Below, piece after piece: positions 12,026 to 24,113 of a DNA stretch of 64,000 bases (position 1 is the stretch's first letter; every line of letters starts with the position of its first letter). The translations under genes were made by a program, and so were the position numbers. The stretch comes from Lucifuga dentata (taxonomy: Eukaryota; Chordata; Actinopteri; Ophidiiformes; Bythitidae): assembly GCA_014773175.1 (NCBI GenBank), contig VXCM01000460.1, positions 62,001-126,000 of the forward strand. Reading direction: 5' to 3'. The notes under the pieces were generated by a model, which saw nothing but the letters and a program-made list of their open reading frames with translations, was not told the DNA's origin and did no database searches.

Positions 12026-14657
12026 TTTTCTGTTCATTATCTTGGCATTCCATGTACTTTAAGTACGCTGAGAGCTACTGCTAACCAGAGTCATATTTCT
12101 TTTAAGTTTGAGCATAGTAAGCAATAAAAACTCAGTTCTATTTCTAATGGTCGCCCTTTAAGCCAACTCATTATGGCCTTTTCACCTCCTATTGCTTCTC
12201 TCATTAGACACTGAGATGATGGTGTTCTGTCTGTCATCATTATATTCTGTTCACTGGCTAAGACTCATCATCCAGCCATAAAAAGTTGAGTCGATGGCCT
12301 GGTTTTTACAATGTGGCATCTATCTTGCCACCTTCACTTTGGCTTTCTGGTAATTATTAGTTTTATTGTTACTTTGGCATAGATATAAAGATCAAGACTG
12401 TCTCAAGACTTCTGCTTCAGCAGGTCAGACAACTTCTATTCAGCAAGAACAGAATGACCTGTGCTTTGGCATAAATGACAAGTTTCATTACAAAATATGT
12501 AGAAATGGTGGCTAAGTGGTCCTCCCACTGTCCAAACACATGTAGAGTACAGAGTTGGAGATTTGTGCTTTTAAACAACACACAGGTCATTGTTACACCC
12601 AAAAACCCTGAAAATGATTGATGTGAATTTAATGATAGACGTTAGTGAGAATGTCATGTACTTCCCAAACTTGCCAACAAAAATCCAAATATTTCAGGAG
12701 GTGCAATCATTTCTATGAGTGGTGAGTGGAGAGGTGATGAGGGATGGAGCTGAAATGGGAGTGGTAATGGCAACCAAGACATCCAAGGTGAAGAAGATTG
12801 ATGGAAATGGCACAGTGAAAGTGAAAGAATATAAGAACAGCCACGTGACAGAGAGCAAGACTTAGAGAAGAGAGAGTGGGGGATTGAATCAGACAACGCA
12901 GAAAATGAAAACAGACGTCATGCTGCCTGTGTGTGCACTAAGAGATTCAGGAGAGCGAGCCACTGACAGGGACAATCAGAGGATGAGTGTGTGAAGGAGG
13001 GAGAATGAAGAACACACACCGTCATGCAAATGACAAGCAAAACAGTCCACCAACATGTCACATGAGGAAAATTCAGTGGCAATGGATGTTTGGAAGGCAA
13101 AGCAAACAATTTTAAAAAATTAGACGTGACAATGAGCGCATGTACTACACAGAGAGAGCAAGAGGTTCATCATAGAGCCAATCCAGCAGAGGACTAATTG
13201 GTGTTTTAAGCATGTGGCCTACTCTGCAGTCTTACAGCCATGCCCACCAGCATCTCCTCGCTCCCCCACCTGACTCATATCAAAGAGAAAGCTGCCGATG
13301 TTCATTCCAAGAGTTACAGAAATGTTTTCACAGCTGGATCCTCCTCCGTCTACCTCTCTGTCATATATGTGTGTTTTTTGTCATTAGGATGCCGTTTATG
13401 GTTAGTCACTTCTTCCAATTTTTTTTTTTTTTTTTTTTTGATTAGATATTTTTTACAAGCATCAAGGGCCCTCATATGAATGAAGCAGACACAGTTTAGT
13501 TGTATTAGCGCACCTGGACATGACTAATGGAGTTTTGGTAATAGATTTTTTCCAACAGCAGATATTCTGATTTGTCAAACACAGGTGTGAGTAATAATTC
13601 TACTAATGGCTAGATGGAACCAAATCAATGTAATGCCTGAGCTTCTCCTGCGATGACAAGTCAGACATTCGCTTCTCAGATGTAATAAGATGTCTGGCAG
13701 GTTAGAGGCAATTATTGGACAAAATTTGATTGAAAATGGTTCTCTATTTATATAAAATGCTTCTTCAATCCAGATTAATATGGGGGAAAATACCAGTTTT
13801 TATCCCCAACATTCCCAGAGTACGGGTCTTATTGTATCCCCACCTGTCTGTAGAGGGGAGATCTCTCTTTGCCTCTCCTGAACAATTTCTCATTTTTATT
13901 ATATTTTCAATGTACAATATGTGCAATGGAAGAAATAGTGGTTGCTGTAATTCATCTTTCCATTATTAGTGTTTGCTCTCTACACACCAACAGAAATGAG
14001 ACCTAAAATCCATAGTCCTCATTCACACACTTCTCTACAAAGATTATGACTAATCACACGACGTGTAACAGCTCGATCAGTCACTGTCTTCAGTGCTTAA
14101 TTCCCATGTAATGGCTTTCCATGTAATGGCATGGTGTGTTCTTCCACCTCATGAGCCCATACAAAGAAGGAATTTCATACCAAAAAGACTTTGGAAAATA
14201 CTTCTTCAATCCAGCTAAGTCAGACTGCTGATAATTTTAGCTTTGGTAGAACTCTGGAAAACATTTCTCTATGGACTGTTGCACATAATTCTTATAGTGA
14301 ACTGGCACCAATTTGTGGGCAGTAATAAGAGAACAAGGAACTACAACATCCAATATTTTTCCATATCCAGATAGACTAAACTGAATCCTTTTTGGGGGTT
14401 GAGTGATAAAAGTAAATCGGTTGTAAGGTATTTCTGATAATGATCATGACAGTGATAATGAAATAACCTATTTCAAATGAATAGGTTTGAAAGAAGTCAT
14501 CATTTCTAAATAATCCGCCACGTAACAATTTGACAATCCTGTAATTTTGGGGATAATGCTAATTGCGGGACCTAAAATGGTCTCAGAGACCAGGAAAGGT
14601 TAAGAAAGCCTTGGATAGAAAGGGAAAAAATTGACTGTAACTGCAGTAGGTCAGGCA
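6500..14657. other. Long region without a recognised gene
   Basis: AT-rich sequence with poly-T (7171-7193, 11993-12020, 13420-13439), a short CA run (9490-9510), a GT run (11179-11206) and only chance reading frames, apart from the possible L2 scrap listed separately. Confidence 0.6.
9290..9455 (+). pseudogene. Possible second L2-like LINE fragment
   Basis: A short frame includes HLVFHCLNYCQSLL, reminiscent of the IHAFVxSRLDYCNSLL segment of L2 reverse transcriptases, followed by a leucine-rich stretch where LQLVQNAAARLL would lie. The match is weak and very decayed. Confidence 0.35.
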
Positions 14658-15241
14658 TTAAAGGACCATACCATCCATTTTGCATGTTTGAGCCTAATAT
14701 ATTCAAGTTTCATACATGCTACATTACTGACAATCATTTCCCAAAGGATAAAACTGTATTTCAGCTTTCCTGATATTTTGCAAAATCTCTTAATCTTTCA
14801 AAATCAAATATTCAAGTGATACATCGCCTTAAAAATCAGTGTTCCGCCTGCTGCAGCCTTATGAAGTCATGGTTGTTTAAATTTTTCAATAAATGCAGGT
14901 TTTCTTTTGGGACTATATTCCCCAGTGGAGACATACATTCACTCCATGCTTTTTACTGCAATTAAATGCTAAAATTATTAAACTTTGAAAAAAAAAAAAA
15001 AAAAACCTTGTTCGCATCTTGTTCGCAATAATGAATTGCCTATCCCAAGAACATTTCAAGCATCAACAAGTTGATTTTAATAGCATACCAGAATGAACTG
15101 AAACCAATGGTGGTCTGGAAAAAAAGTTTAAATTCACTGTTCCAGTTGTATGCTTTGGGAAATGATTGTCAGTAACGTTACATGTGTGAAAACTGAATAT
15201 ATTAGACTCAAACATGCCAAATGAGTGGTATGGTCCTTTAA
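14658..15241 (+). mobile_element. TTAA-bounded inverted-repeat element, copy 1
   Basis: 584 bp from TTAA to TTAA. The first and last 100 or so bases are inverted repeats of each other: AGGACCATACC inside the left TTAA, GGTATGGTCCT before the right one, then TGCATGTTTGAGCC, TTACTGACAATCATTTCCC and GCATA(A/C)AACTG. No transposase frame is present. Internal landmarks shared with other copies include GGGACTATATTCCC and GTGGAGACATACATT. Superfamily is undetermined: TTAA recalls piggyBac, but the ends do not begin CCC. Confidence 0.85.
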
Positions 15242-15741
15242 GACAATCATGACCAGTGAAATCAGCTTAAGTAAAATAAAGTGGAAATTCTTACAAGAAA
15301 CCATCATCTTCAAGTGCTTCAACAGTAACTAATAATGTTTGAGATGTGATGTACATTTTCAAAGGAACACACGGTTTATTCCATGTACTGTACAGTATGT
15401 TCCTGCATTAAATCTTATACAACTCATGTAGTGCTCTTAGAAAAAAGGGCACTTACTTTTTACAGCCTCTTTGTGAATGACAGCAAAGTACATAGGGGCA
15501 AAGGTTTAACATTTAAATCCAAAACTGCATCGTGTCACATTATTTGCATGACTAATGTGACACTCCCTACCTATTTTGGTCTTGACAAGTTGAGAAACTA
15601 TTAAATGGGCAAAGGACAGGTTAGGAATAGAAAAAAAAAAAATCTGCTTGTGGCCAATGAAATTACATTTTGTCATTACAAGGTCACTGCATGTGATCTC
15701 TCCCAGAACAAAATTAAACCCCCAACAGTCCCAATCTGTCA

Positions 15742-15743
<2 letters not shown>

Positions 15744-15784
<41 letters not shown>
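15744..15784. repeat. (TC)n microsatellite
   Basis: About 20 TC units followed by a C run. Confidence 0.95.
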
Positions 15785-15786
<2 letters not shown>

Positions 15787-16254
15787 CCCTTCCATCTCAC
15801 CTCTGTGCTACATCGCCTACAGGTTGATGTTGAAATATTGCAGCACTTGAACGTATTGGTGGATATCCACAGGGACATATGAGTCACATAATGAATTCAG
15901 ACCAGAGGTAAAGATGGTCAGACAAGAGAGCTGCTGGTTAAACATGCATATGTACATGTGCGTGTGTATAAATTCTGTCCTTTTTCACATTTTCACCCTA
16001 ATTATTTCAGAATATCATGGTTGGATTTTTATGGTGATATGTTGTTTATCGATGCTGAGTCTTTGAATTGCAACACATCTTTTATTTCTTTTGTGTATCA
16101 ACATGCTGTAGGTACAAAACACAGTTTTCCTGATGTCTGCACGTTGCTTGAAGCACACTTACTATTTCTGTATGGCTTCAATGCTTAATTTACACAAGAA
16201 CAAAGCAATAAACAGTAGGCTGAAGTAGAGCTTTAATGCTACCTTTACCCCACC

Positions 16255-16440
16255 AGGTACAAGTGACCCAATTCGGATTTTTTCCTCATGGGTATGGACA
16301 TGTAAATGCAAATATTAAAAAGCACATAGAGTCAGACATTCTCAAATCCATTTGGAGTCACATTCTTATGTGGAAATAAATCTGATATTATTGGATATCT
16401 GTCATTGTAACTGTTATATTTACAAGCAGATCGGAATTTT
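16255..16440 (-). mobile_element. Diverged Harbinger-like fragment
   Basis: The reverse complement resembles the right half of the elements at 36140-37206: GATATCC, a TCTGATTTATTTCCACAT-like stretch, a GAATxTCTGA-like stretch and a CTTTTTA tract in the same order. No inverted-repeat terminus survives. Identified by eye from motif order. Confidence 0.45.
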
Positions 16441-17094
16441 CTTCACGCTGTGTCAGTACATTTATATGCATACTAAGACAAAAGAGTAAGATGTATACAT
16501 GGACTGAATTCATCAACGGTTTGCCGAATAAGGAAGAAGGCGAAGTAGGTGTGGAGGAGAGCAGAGAGAGAGGGACAGATTAAACAAACAATAGTGAACA
16601 ACTTTTTTGTCGTGAAGTCAACAACTCTCTTTTCACTTCTTCATGTTTTTGTCCTACAGTACCACAGAATTACCTGGGGAGAAAGGCGCGGTCACCATGA
16701 GTGGTTGTCATGAAAGAGAACCATGAAGGCCTCCGAAAACTGACCATCCACATACGCATCGCATCTGTGTTAAGCATAAACCACTCCTAAGGATCAGGAA
16801 CTTCTGACAAGATCTGCTCACTCTGTACGTTGGACAATCATCCCACATGTGCAGCAAGATGGAAGCCATTTCACACAAGAACGAAAACTCAAATCCTTTT
16901 GAATTTTGCAAAACAAACTGAATCAGAACTCCAAACTATATGGGAAAATGTCTTACAATTTGATGATACCAAAGTTAAACTTACTGACTTACTGACTTGA
17001 AGTCTAAGAAGTTTCTTTTTTTTTTTTTTTTTTNTTTTTTTTTTTTTTTTTTTGTCACAAAGACAATGTAGCTCATCATTCACACCCAAGTATG

Positions 17095-17345
17095 AAGTAA
17101 GGAATGTGGTGGTACCGTCATGCTTCGGGGCTGCTTCTCTTCAGATGGGTAATGGGGAAATAAAGAATTCCAAATATCAAGATATTTTGCCTAAAAGCTG
17201 CTGACATCACTAACAAAGATGAAGATGAAGAGGAACTTCAGCTTTCAACATTTTAAGACCTGAAGCACAAATCCAAGTCAACTAAGGAATGGCTTCTGAA
17301 AGGGAAAATCAACATTTTAGAATGGCCAAAACCTGCCTTCCTCTA
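17095..17345 (+). pseudogene. Tc1-like transposase remnant
   Basis: Plus-strand frames read GTVMLRGCFSSDG near 17110-17150, equivalent to the SVMVWGCFS block of Tc1-like transposases. Next comes a YQDIL piece, then a stretch resembling HKSKSTKEWLLKGKINILEWPKPAF, which is the block after the second catalytic aspartate. Stops and frameshifts interrupt it. Inverted termini were not found. Confidence 0.7.
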
Positions 17346-18274
17346 CCGGTGAATTACTGCTGATCATACAGCGAATGAAACAACGCGGCAGAGATGATGA
17401 AAACCGATCCAGACAATCTCGCTGCAGGTGATCAAGTACTGCAGAGGAATTGATTCAGTTTTCCCCACGTGGCCTAATCCACAGGACGTCACTTTATTAG
17501 ATCGGGGAGTTCAACTCTTTCAGCTTTTATTGCACAAGTTGCTTGACTGTTTCTATGCGGTTTCACCCAACAGGTGAATTTATAGCCTTTACATTGCATT
17601 ATCAGTGAGGCATAAAAATTAGCAGAGATAAATAAAGCACCAGCTGATGGAATCTTGCACAAAGAAGGGTCAAGGGGTGAGAATGTGCACAAAGAGAAGA
17701 ACAAGCTGACATATAATAGATATATTAGAGAAAGAATGGAGAGAGAAAAAGAGAGAAAAAGATAGGAGCAGGCTGGCAAAGACAAAGAGAAAATAGAACT
17801 GAACACGATTACTTTCTCCTGTCTCAGTCATCTTTGCCCACACAAAAGAATGAGTATATGTGATGAACAAAGATGGGAGAAAGATAATGAAAGAATGGGT
17901 TGAGGAGAAAAAAAAGGAAGGTGAAAGAAACTGATGCAGAATTATGAACTATAAGGGAGAAAAGATAACACAATGTCCCATTTGCTTTGGAGAAGAAATG
18001 GACTTCATCTCTGCTATTAGACTGATGGAGGAGCTGATTGTTATTCATTCTTGCTCACAGGTGTGTCAGGCTGCTGAGCATTTATCAGAGAAGACAGTGT
18101 GGGCATGCAAACATGTGCACACAAACATGCACACATACACAGACTCTCACCACAGCTCATTGTTTATCTGAGAAGACATGAAGCTCACAGAGTCTGAGTG
18201 AGCTGTAATCTTGGAAAAATTGCTCTGGACCTGTTCTTGCAAAATTGCTCTGGGACTGTTCTTGCAAATTGTGT

Positions 18275-18331
<57 letters not shown>

Positions 18332-18653
18332 TTTTCCCTGGACAGAGACATAGCACTGCCTTCTTCATTTCCCTCATATTCTTTCAATAGTGTGTGAAAG
18401 ACAAACATCAGTTACCTCATACCACAGGTCATAGAGATGGAAAAAGGAGCAAATCACCCAAAAAGTAGATCGATTATTATTAGAATCATTACACTGTGCT
18501 CACCATATATCAAAAAAGAAGCTAATTTATCCCAACATTTACAGACAAAATGACAATAACTGGATTTCAGAGATAGCACAGGGGGCATATAATGCTTTCC
18601 TCTCATTTTTATAGTGCAGTATAGTTGATCATTGCCTAATTAGACTATAGATT
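17345..18653. other. Region with no recognised gene
   Basis: Purine-rich patches near 17710-17930 and a (GT)n run. A roughly 27-bp unit (AAAATTGCTCTGG...TTCTTGC) is tandemly duplicated at about 18216-18267, just before the GT run. Confidence 0.6.
18277..18330. repeat. (GT)n microsatellite
   Basis: About 27 GT units. Confidence 0.95.
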
Positions 18654-18669
18654 AATAGAAATGCATCCA
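18654..18669. repeat. Target site duplication of the RTE element, left copy
   Basis: AATAGAAATGCATCCA, identical to 19405-19420; the 16-bp length suits LINE target-primed insertion. Confidence 0.92.
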
Positions 18670-19404
18670 GTCTTCTTCTTCTTTTCCTTTCGTCTTTCCC
18701 TTCAGGGGTCACCACAGCGAATCATCTGCCTCCATCTAACCCTATCCTCTGCCTCCTCTTCTCTCACACCAACTAACTTCATGTCCTCTTTCACTACATC
18801 CATAAATCTCCTCTTTGGTCTTCCTCTAGGCCTCCTGCCTGGCAGTTCCAACCTCAGCATCCTTCTACCGATATGTTCACTATCCCTCCTCTGTACATGT
18901 CCAAACCATCTCAGTCTGGCCTCTCTGACTTTATCTCCAAAACATCTAACATGCGCTGTCCCTCTGATGTACTCGTTCCTGATCCTATCCATCCTCGTCA
19001 CTCCCAAAGAGAACCTCAGCATTTTAGTCTCTGCTACCTCTAGCTCTGCCTCCTGTCTTTTCCTCAGTGCCACTGTCTCTAAGCCATACAACATCGCTGG
19101 TCTCACCACCGTTTTGTACACCTTTCCTTTCATTCTTGCCGAGACTCTTTTGTCACACATCACACCTGACACTTTTCTCCACCCATTCCAACCTGCTTGC
19201 ACACGTTTCTTCACCTCTTTTCCACACTCTCCATTGCTCTGGACTGTGGACCCTAAGTACTTAAAATCCTCCACCTTCTTTATCTCTATTCCCTGTAACC
19301 TCACCATTCCACTTGAGTCCCTCTCATTCACAGCCATGTATTCTGGCTTGCTGCGGCTAACCTTTATTCCTCTCCTTTCCAGGGCATATCTCCACCTCTC
19401 TAGG
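18670..19404 (-). mobile_element. 5'-truncated RTE-clade LINE with intact target duplication
   Basis: Minus-strand open frame encoding the C-terminal end of a non-LTR reverse transcriptase protein. Landmarks are KYLGSTVQSNGECGKEV, WRKVSGVMCDKRV, the YGLETVAL block, RWFGHVQRRDSEHIGRRML and the terminal RMIRCGDP-like end (here RWRQMIRCGDP then stop). This block order is typical of fish RTE-type elements often mis-annotated as host genes. The 3' end carries a short GAA-rich tail (18670-18682 on +). The element is cut off inside the reverse transcriptase, the usual result of incomplete reverse transcription. A perfect 16-bp direct repeat, AATAGAAATGCATCCA, flanks it at 18654-18669 and 19405-19420. 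The uninterrupted frame and exact duplication indicate a recent insertion. It lacks endonuclease and most of the polymerase, so it is immobile. Confidence 0.92.
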
Positions 19405-19420
19405 AATAGAAATGCATCCA
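19405..19420. repeat. Target site duplication of the RTE element, right copy
   Basis: Exact copy of 18654-18669. Confidence 0.92.
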
Positions 19421-19638
19421 ATAAAGCTTGTTTTATGATTGATGCTATCTATATCTCGCAGAAAGACACGTCCCATCGCATGGGGCCTTTTCCCCTATCT
19501 GCCCACATCCCAGATTTTATAACTATGCAGACATGGACATTTCATAAATGGAGGAGCTGCTAGTAGCACAGCATGAAAATTGCTCCACGTAGGGGATGAC
19601 ATTTGTCCACATTTGACTTCTTCTCTGATACTATACAC

Positions 19639-19830
19639 CAGGGGTCCCCAGCGAGGTCAAAGACACTGCAGGTTTTCTTTCCAATCAGTCTGTTGAGGTG
19701 TTTTCACTTGACAAACTCCTTCCCTCAAATTGAAGGAGTGGTGATCAGTGAAATCACCTGCTTTAGTGACTGGCTGGAAAGAAAACCTGCAGTATCTTGG
19801 ACTTCCATGGCACATGATTGGTGACCCCTG
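19639..19830. mobile_element. hAT-like MITE
   Basis: 192-bp element starting CAGGGGTCCCCA and ending TGGTGACCCCTG, the CAGGG-type termini of hAT transposons. A second inverted pair lies inside: GCAGGTTTTCTTTCC at about 19669-19683 and GGAAAGAAAACCTGC at about 19777-19791. The flanking octamers CTATACAC and CTATATGC agree at 6 of 8 positions, consistent with a decayed 8-bp target duplication. No transposase is present. Confidence 0.85.
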
Positions 19831-20084
19831 CTATATGCTGTAGACATGAGTTTTTGATACACTGCCCGCAACAGTTTTTGATATCGGCATGGCGCAAGGA
19901 GAAAACCATGCAGAGTATAAAAGCTCAATGCGCCTGCTCATCACGTTTCCACATCAACATGTCCATTGTAATGTCTGAGCAGACAGCTTTTAGACAAACC
20001 CACAGGTCCTGAACTGCCCTGAACTCTTCTTTTTTGATAAATCATTTAATTTTGTAACTCATTAATCAACATGGGCAGGTAAAG

Positions 20085-20430
20085 TTACCTGCCTACACAC
20101 CTGGTTAGACACACCCACAAGGTATGAGGCCCCGTGAGCGAATGTTTGACCAGCATTTGTGTTTCACAGTCTGTGAGTGTTGGCAGCTGAGGCCTGACAC
20201 AGTTGGCCAATCAGAATAGAGTGGGCTCTCCAGAAGGGGGTTTTAAAAAACAGTACCTAAAATTACATGTTTTCACTCAGTGTGAACGTGTTGCAGCAAG
20301 GGAGACTGGAAGTGGATCATTGCATTTTTTTTCCCCACATTAAAGCATTGCAAAGGTTTGCATTGATTAAAAAAGACCCCTAAATGAAAATAAGAATGTG
20401 TACATGTGTTTAATATGTCCATTTAAACCA
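20085..20430 (-). repeat. Dispersed repeat family 2, copy A
   Basis: The reverse complement shares ordered blocks with 48164-48480 and 52400-52690: CTTATTTTCATTTAGGGGT, TTGCAATGCTTTAA, CACACTGAGTGAAAACA, CTGATTGGCCA and GGTGTGTCTAACCAGGTGTG. No coding frame. Class unknown. Confidence 0.7.
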
Positions 20431-22213
20431 GGATTTGGATAAACACGTCCATCAAGGGTCCATCAGTGGTGTGTGTGTGTGGCACTGACTAATGGCACTA
20501 AAATACCACTAAAATGAGCCAGACAGTTTCCATAGCAATTTCATCATCATGGTTTGTTTCATAACCATATCGTAATTAACACCGTTGTAAAATAACCATT
20601 TGAATGTAAGGTTGTAAAAATATATGCAATAAAGTTAACTTAATCAGCTACAAAATAATAAAGCGGTACATAAAGTAGCTCCAGGGTTTGGCTGATTGAC
20701 TTGTGACTTCAGGAAAAAGTTGCTTGAAATGAGAAATGCTGCTTTCAGATAAGTGGGATAAGTAATTAAAACCGGCTTTTAGCTGTAAGTTTAATCACTC
20801 AACAACTAATAATCGATGTAAATAGCAAGAAGAAAGGTGCTGATGATGTGTTCACTTATAGAAATGAATGAATCTGTGAGGCAAAACTGCAGTAAATATG
20901 ATGGACAGCTTCAAAGAACATCAATAAAATGGTATTTTGCAATGCATACGTGTTATTGGTTGTAATGTAATCATGATTTGTACCGTGTTGTGACAAAACC
21001 AAATATTGTTGTTTATTTTATTTGTGTATTGCGATTTTTAGCTGTATCATGAAGTTGTCTTGTTTGAACACATACTTTTAAATCATGTTTTTTATTTATT
21101 TATTTATTATATTCGAGCTGTTCTGTTTTCTTTTTATTATAAGATCTGCCGAAATTTAATCAAAATGTTCCATGCCACATTTGAGATTCTACGATGCAGC
21201 CTGAAAAACGTGTTCTAATAAAAACAAGAATTACTGTCTTGTGATGCTGAAGTTGCATGAGTCAAAATTGTTGTTTTGATGGGTTTTTTTATTTTATTTG
21301 TTTAATTTACAGCTACATCCACTGTGCAGAGGCTTTGATAAAACTGAGTTACCACTATTGCTGCCACTTTTCTTAAGCTGTGGAAGGCTACATTAAAAAA
21401 AAATTGCAATGTGAGATTTACCATACTGTATAAAAGTATAAAAAGCACAGAAGGAACTTTGGGTTTTTTTTTTTTGGAAGATACTAAGCGTTAACTTTCA
21501 AACAGTACAAGTTAAAACATTTGAGATGGTGTAATTGCCATAAACTGTGTTATAGTTTGCCCCTTTTCTTTGGAAAACCTGCTGATTTATTTTATGGGGA
21601 AAAAAAGAGACTGTTCCTTTTTAGTAAAATCCAAATATACTGTAGTTATTCTTGTTTTACTTTTCTGGCTGCACAGATTCAACTTCTCATTAGCCTGCAT
21701 CATTACGCAAACTGGCGGTTACCAGCTGTTCTTATTTTATTCTTCTTTATAGTAACATTCTATTCACAGTTTGAAGTAGCCCAATTATAGGAAATGTGGT
21801 CTGAATTTTGAAAAAGCTGCTTATTCTTGCAGCTGCATGACTCAGAATCTGTTTTGCTGTTCGGAGTTCAACCAAATTCAACTTTGACCCGTCTGTCAGT
21901 GACCTTTCAAAAGTACAACCAGCCAATCGAAGGAGTGCAGAGCAATTTCACACATTCTACAACACAAATTCAAAATTGTAAACAGGGTCTCTAGGCCTTA
22001 TAAACTGGTATATGGTCAACGTTCATATTTAGTTAAACCCAAAGCCAGTGGCACTTCTTGTAATGGTCTAGGTTTGGTGTCAGCACTCTGCTTCTTGCCT
22101 TATAGGTGCAGAACCTCATGCGTGTCAGCAGCATGATGAGCAAAGCAAAAATCACTTACCACTGCACCCTAAGGTGGCAGCCAATTTTTAAATAAAACAA
22201 TGTAAAGTCTTAC
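20430..22213. other. Region with no recognised gene
   Basis: AT-rich sequence next to opsin exon 2, with short poly-T/poly-A tracts and chance frames only. Confidence 0.6.
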
Positions 22214-22562
22214 CCTTCCTCTTGCTGACTCACCTGTCTGATGGCACACAGCAGCTTCACATAGCAGAACACAATCACCAGGAATGGCACGATCAGGCAG
22301 AAGACAAACAGGCAGATGATATAGGATATATTATTCGCCGTCTTGGCCGTCCAGTTGATGGAGCAGGTGGTCCCGGGACCCTCTGGGCCATACTGGCTCC
22401 AGCCAAAGAGGGGCGGCAGGGTCCAGAGGAGTGAGTAGGCCCAGGACACGAAGATGCCCAGGGAAACCTTGCGGTAGTTGGAGGAGTCGGCCTCGGTCGG
22501 GGCGAGTATGGTGCTGTAACGCTCATAGGAAAGGATGGCCAGCGAGATCAGCGAGACGATGC
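22214..22562 (-). CDS. tmtops: TMT-type opsin, coding exon 2 (residues 125-240)
   Basis: Second coding exon, 349 bp, in frame with exon 1 across a phase-1 intron. The acceptor is TTTCAG (AG at 22564-22563) and the donor is GTAAG (GT at 22213-22212). It leaves codon 241 with two bases (GG), so intron 2 is phase 2. It completes TM3 (NSLFGIVSLISLAILSYERY; E138-R139-Y140 is the E/DRY G-protein switch), TM4 (about 157-178) and TM5 (about 203-229), and starts loop 3. E185 in YGPEGPGTTC aligns with bovine E181, the counterion proposed for opsins lacking E113. C191 aligns with C187 and should pair with C114. N194-W-T and N202-I-S are glycosylation motifs in or near loop 2. TM6, TM7 and the Schiff-base lysine must be on later exons, not seen in this window. 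The TAA soon after residue 240 is intronic, not a real stop. Confidence 0.95.
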
Positions 22563-23798
22563 CTGAAACCAGATAAGCAGAGCACATACACACATTAAAT
22601 GTACCAATACCACAAAAAAAAAAAAAAAAAAAAAAAAAAAAACAGCACTTGAAATCAAAGCCATACAATCAAAACTTTACTTCAGTAAAACTTTGTACTC
22701 AAGTATGAAATGTAGTAGTCATTATTGTCATATTATTGAGGCGTTATCATGTATCTGGTATATAAATTATACTAAGTCTTCCCAAGTTGTGGAGTTTTTA
22801 GTTTGAACAAAATCATATCTCCACTTTGGAGAATAAAAACCCATGAAATTTGAGACCACAAACTTGAAAGCTTACCCAGCAATGTTTTTCATACATGCAT
22901 GTACACAGCAAAATACAGTATCAGTGATCATTTCTGACCCTAGCACAGAAGGATCAAATATAATCATAATCCTCTGACAGGAGGAATCCTCTGGTGGAGG
23001 AATTTAATGCCAGTTTTTTGGCTGTGCAAAAATTCTCTACAGCTGATGTGATGTCCTCATCTAAGGCCAAAAAATTCCAGCTCAAACCTCATTGATTTTT
23101 GGGAGGAGGTGAAAGTCTGAGTGAGAAGGTTCAGTGCTGAACTACTTCAAAGCCATAGTCATGGCCAAAAGGCCAGCAAAGTACATAATCATGGCATGTT
23201 CCTAGTTTTTCCATGTTCTACAAGTCACAGAGGCTCTGGAAATTCTAAGTTAGGGTCACTGAGCTTAAATGAAGCCGATGATGTACAAAACACCAAAGGA
23301 AATATGACTTCCACAAAAAGATTACAGCTCTTGCAGATAAGCTCCGAACTCATCAATTATGCCTTTTGTAAATTATAATCAAAAGCAATCTGCCTATAGT
23401 ATGTGCACAGGTGTTCTTCCAGCATCTACCTCACACCTAATGGAGCCATCAAACATGCATTATCTGTCCAAATGCGTATCTGCTCTAGAGAGGAAAACGC
23501 GCTCAGTCACTGTGACATTATGTTTATAGCCATGTGTGAAATCAAAAGTGGAGTCAAAAATGGGTTCTGTGCTTTACGGCTTTAAAACAAATAATCGTCT
23601 AAAGTGCAGCATAAAACCATAGAAAACATGTTGGTAGAATTGGCAGTCTGTTCACACACCATCAAGGCCAGTAGCAGCTGCTGTAAATCATGAATGATGT
23701 CTCCGCCTGTAGCATCTCCACTTTGACAGAGACAATGTAGTAAAACACAGTGAGGCTCTCAAGACACTTCCTTATCATTCTGTTACTGCTCAATAAGC

Positions 23799-23799
<1 letters not shown>

Positions 23800-23860
<61 letters not shown>

Positions 23861-23870
23861 TGGGTGTGTG
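23800..23870. repeat. (TC)n(GT)n compound microsatellite
   Basis: TC run passing directly into a GT run, inside opsin intron 1. Confidence 0.95.
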
Positions 23871-24082
23871 TCAGTGTTCACACACGCTTTTTTTTCCATT
23901 TTTTATTTTATTTTTATCCTGTCTGCTATTTGTTTTGAAGCCAATATGACCCATGAGCCCTCCTTCATACTCATTGATTTTCAGTGCCAATGAAATACTG
24001 ACACTCCTCTACAAAGGCAGTCTAGAGCCCCTGCTGTGCCAATTCCACGCCCACTCAGCGCGGTGAACGAGGAAACGCAAAG

Positions 24083-24113
<31 letters not shown>

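Larger units (their letters stand above)
479..22213 (-). other. Presumed partial intron 2 of the TMT opsin gene
   Basis: The opsin reading frame stays open at the exon-2 donor, so the rest of the gene must lie further left on the minus strand. No minus-strand frame here shows a TM6 CWxPYG-type or TM7 NPxxY-type motif preceded by a retinal lysine. The stretch is therefore inferred to be intron, filled with the repeats listed separately. The alternative is that the gene is truncated or that exon 3 sits in the N gap. Confidence 0.5.

Noticed and set aside
18661..19563. Long plus-strand open frame (300 codons)
   Set aside because: It is antisense to the RTE reverse-transcriptase frame and shows no domain; its length is a by-product of the opposite-strand coding sequence.
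22207..22212. Stop codon directly after opsin residue 240
   Set aside because: It lies in the intron after a canonical GTAAG donor, so it does not truncate the protein.
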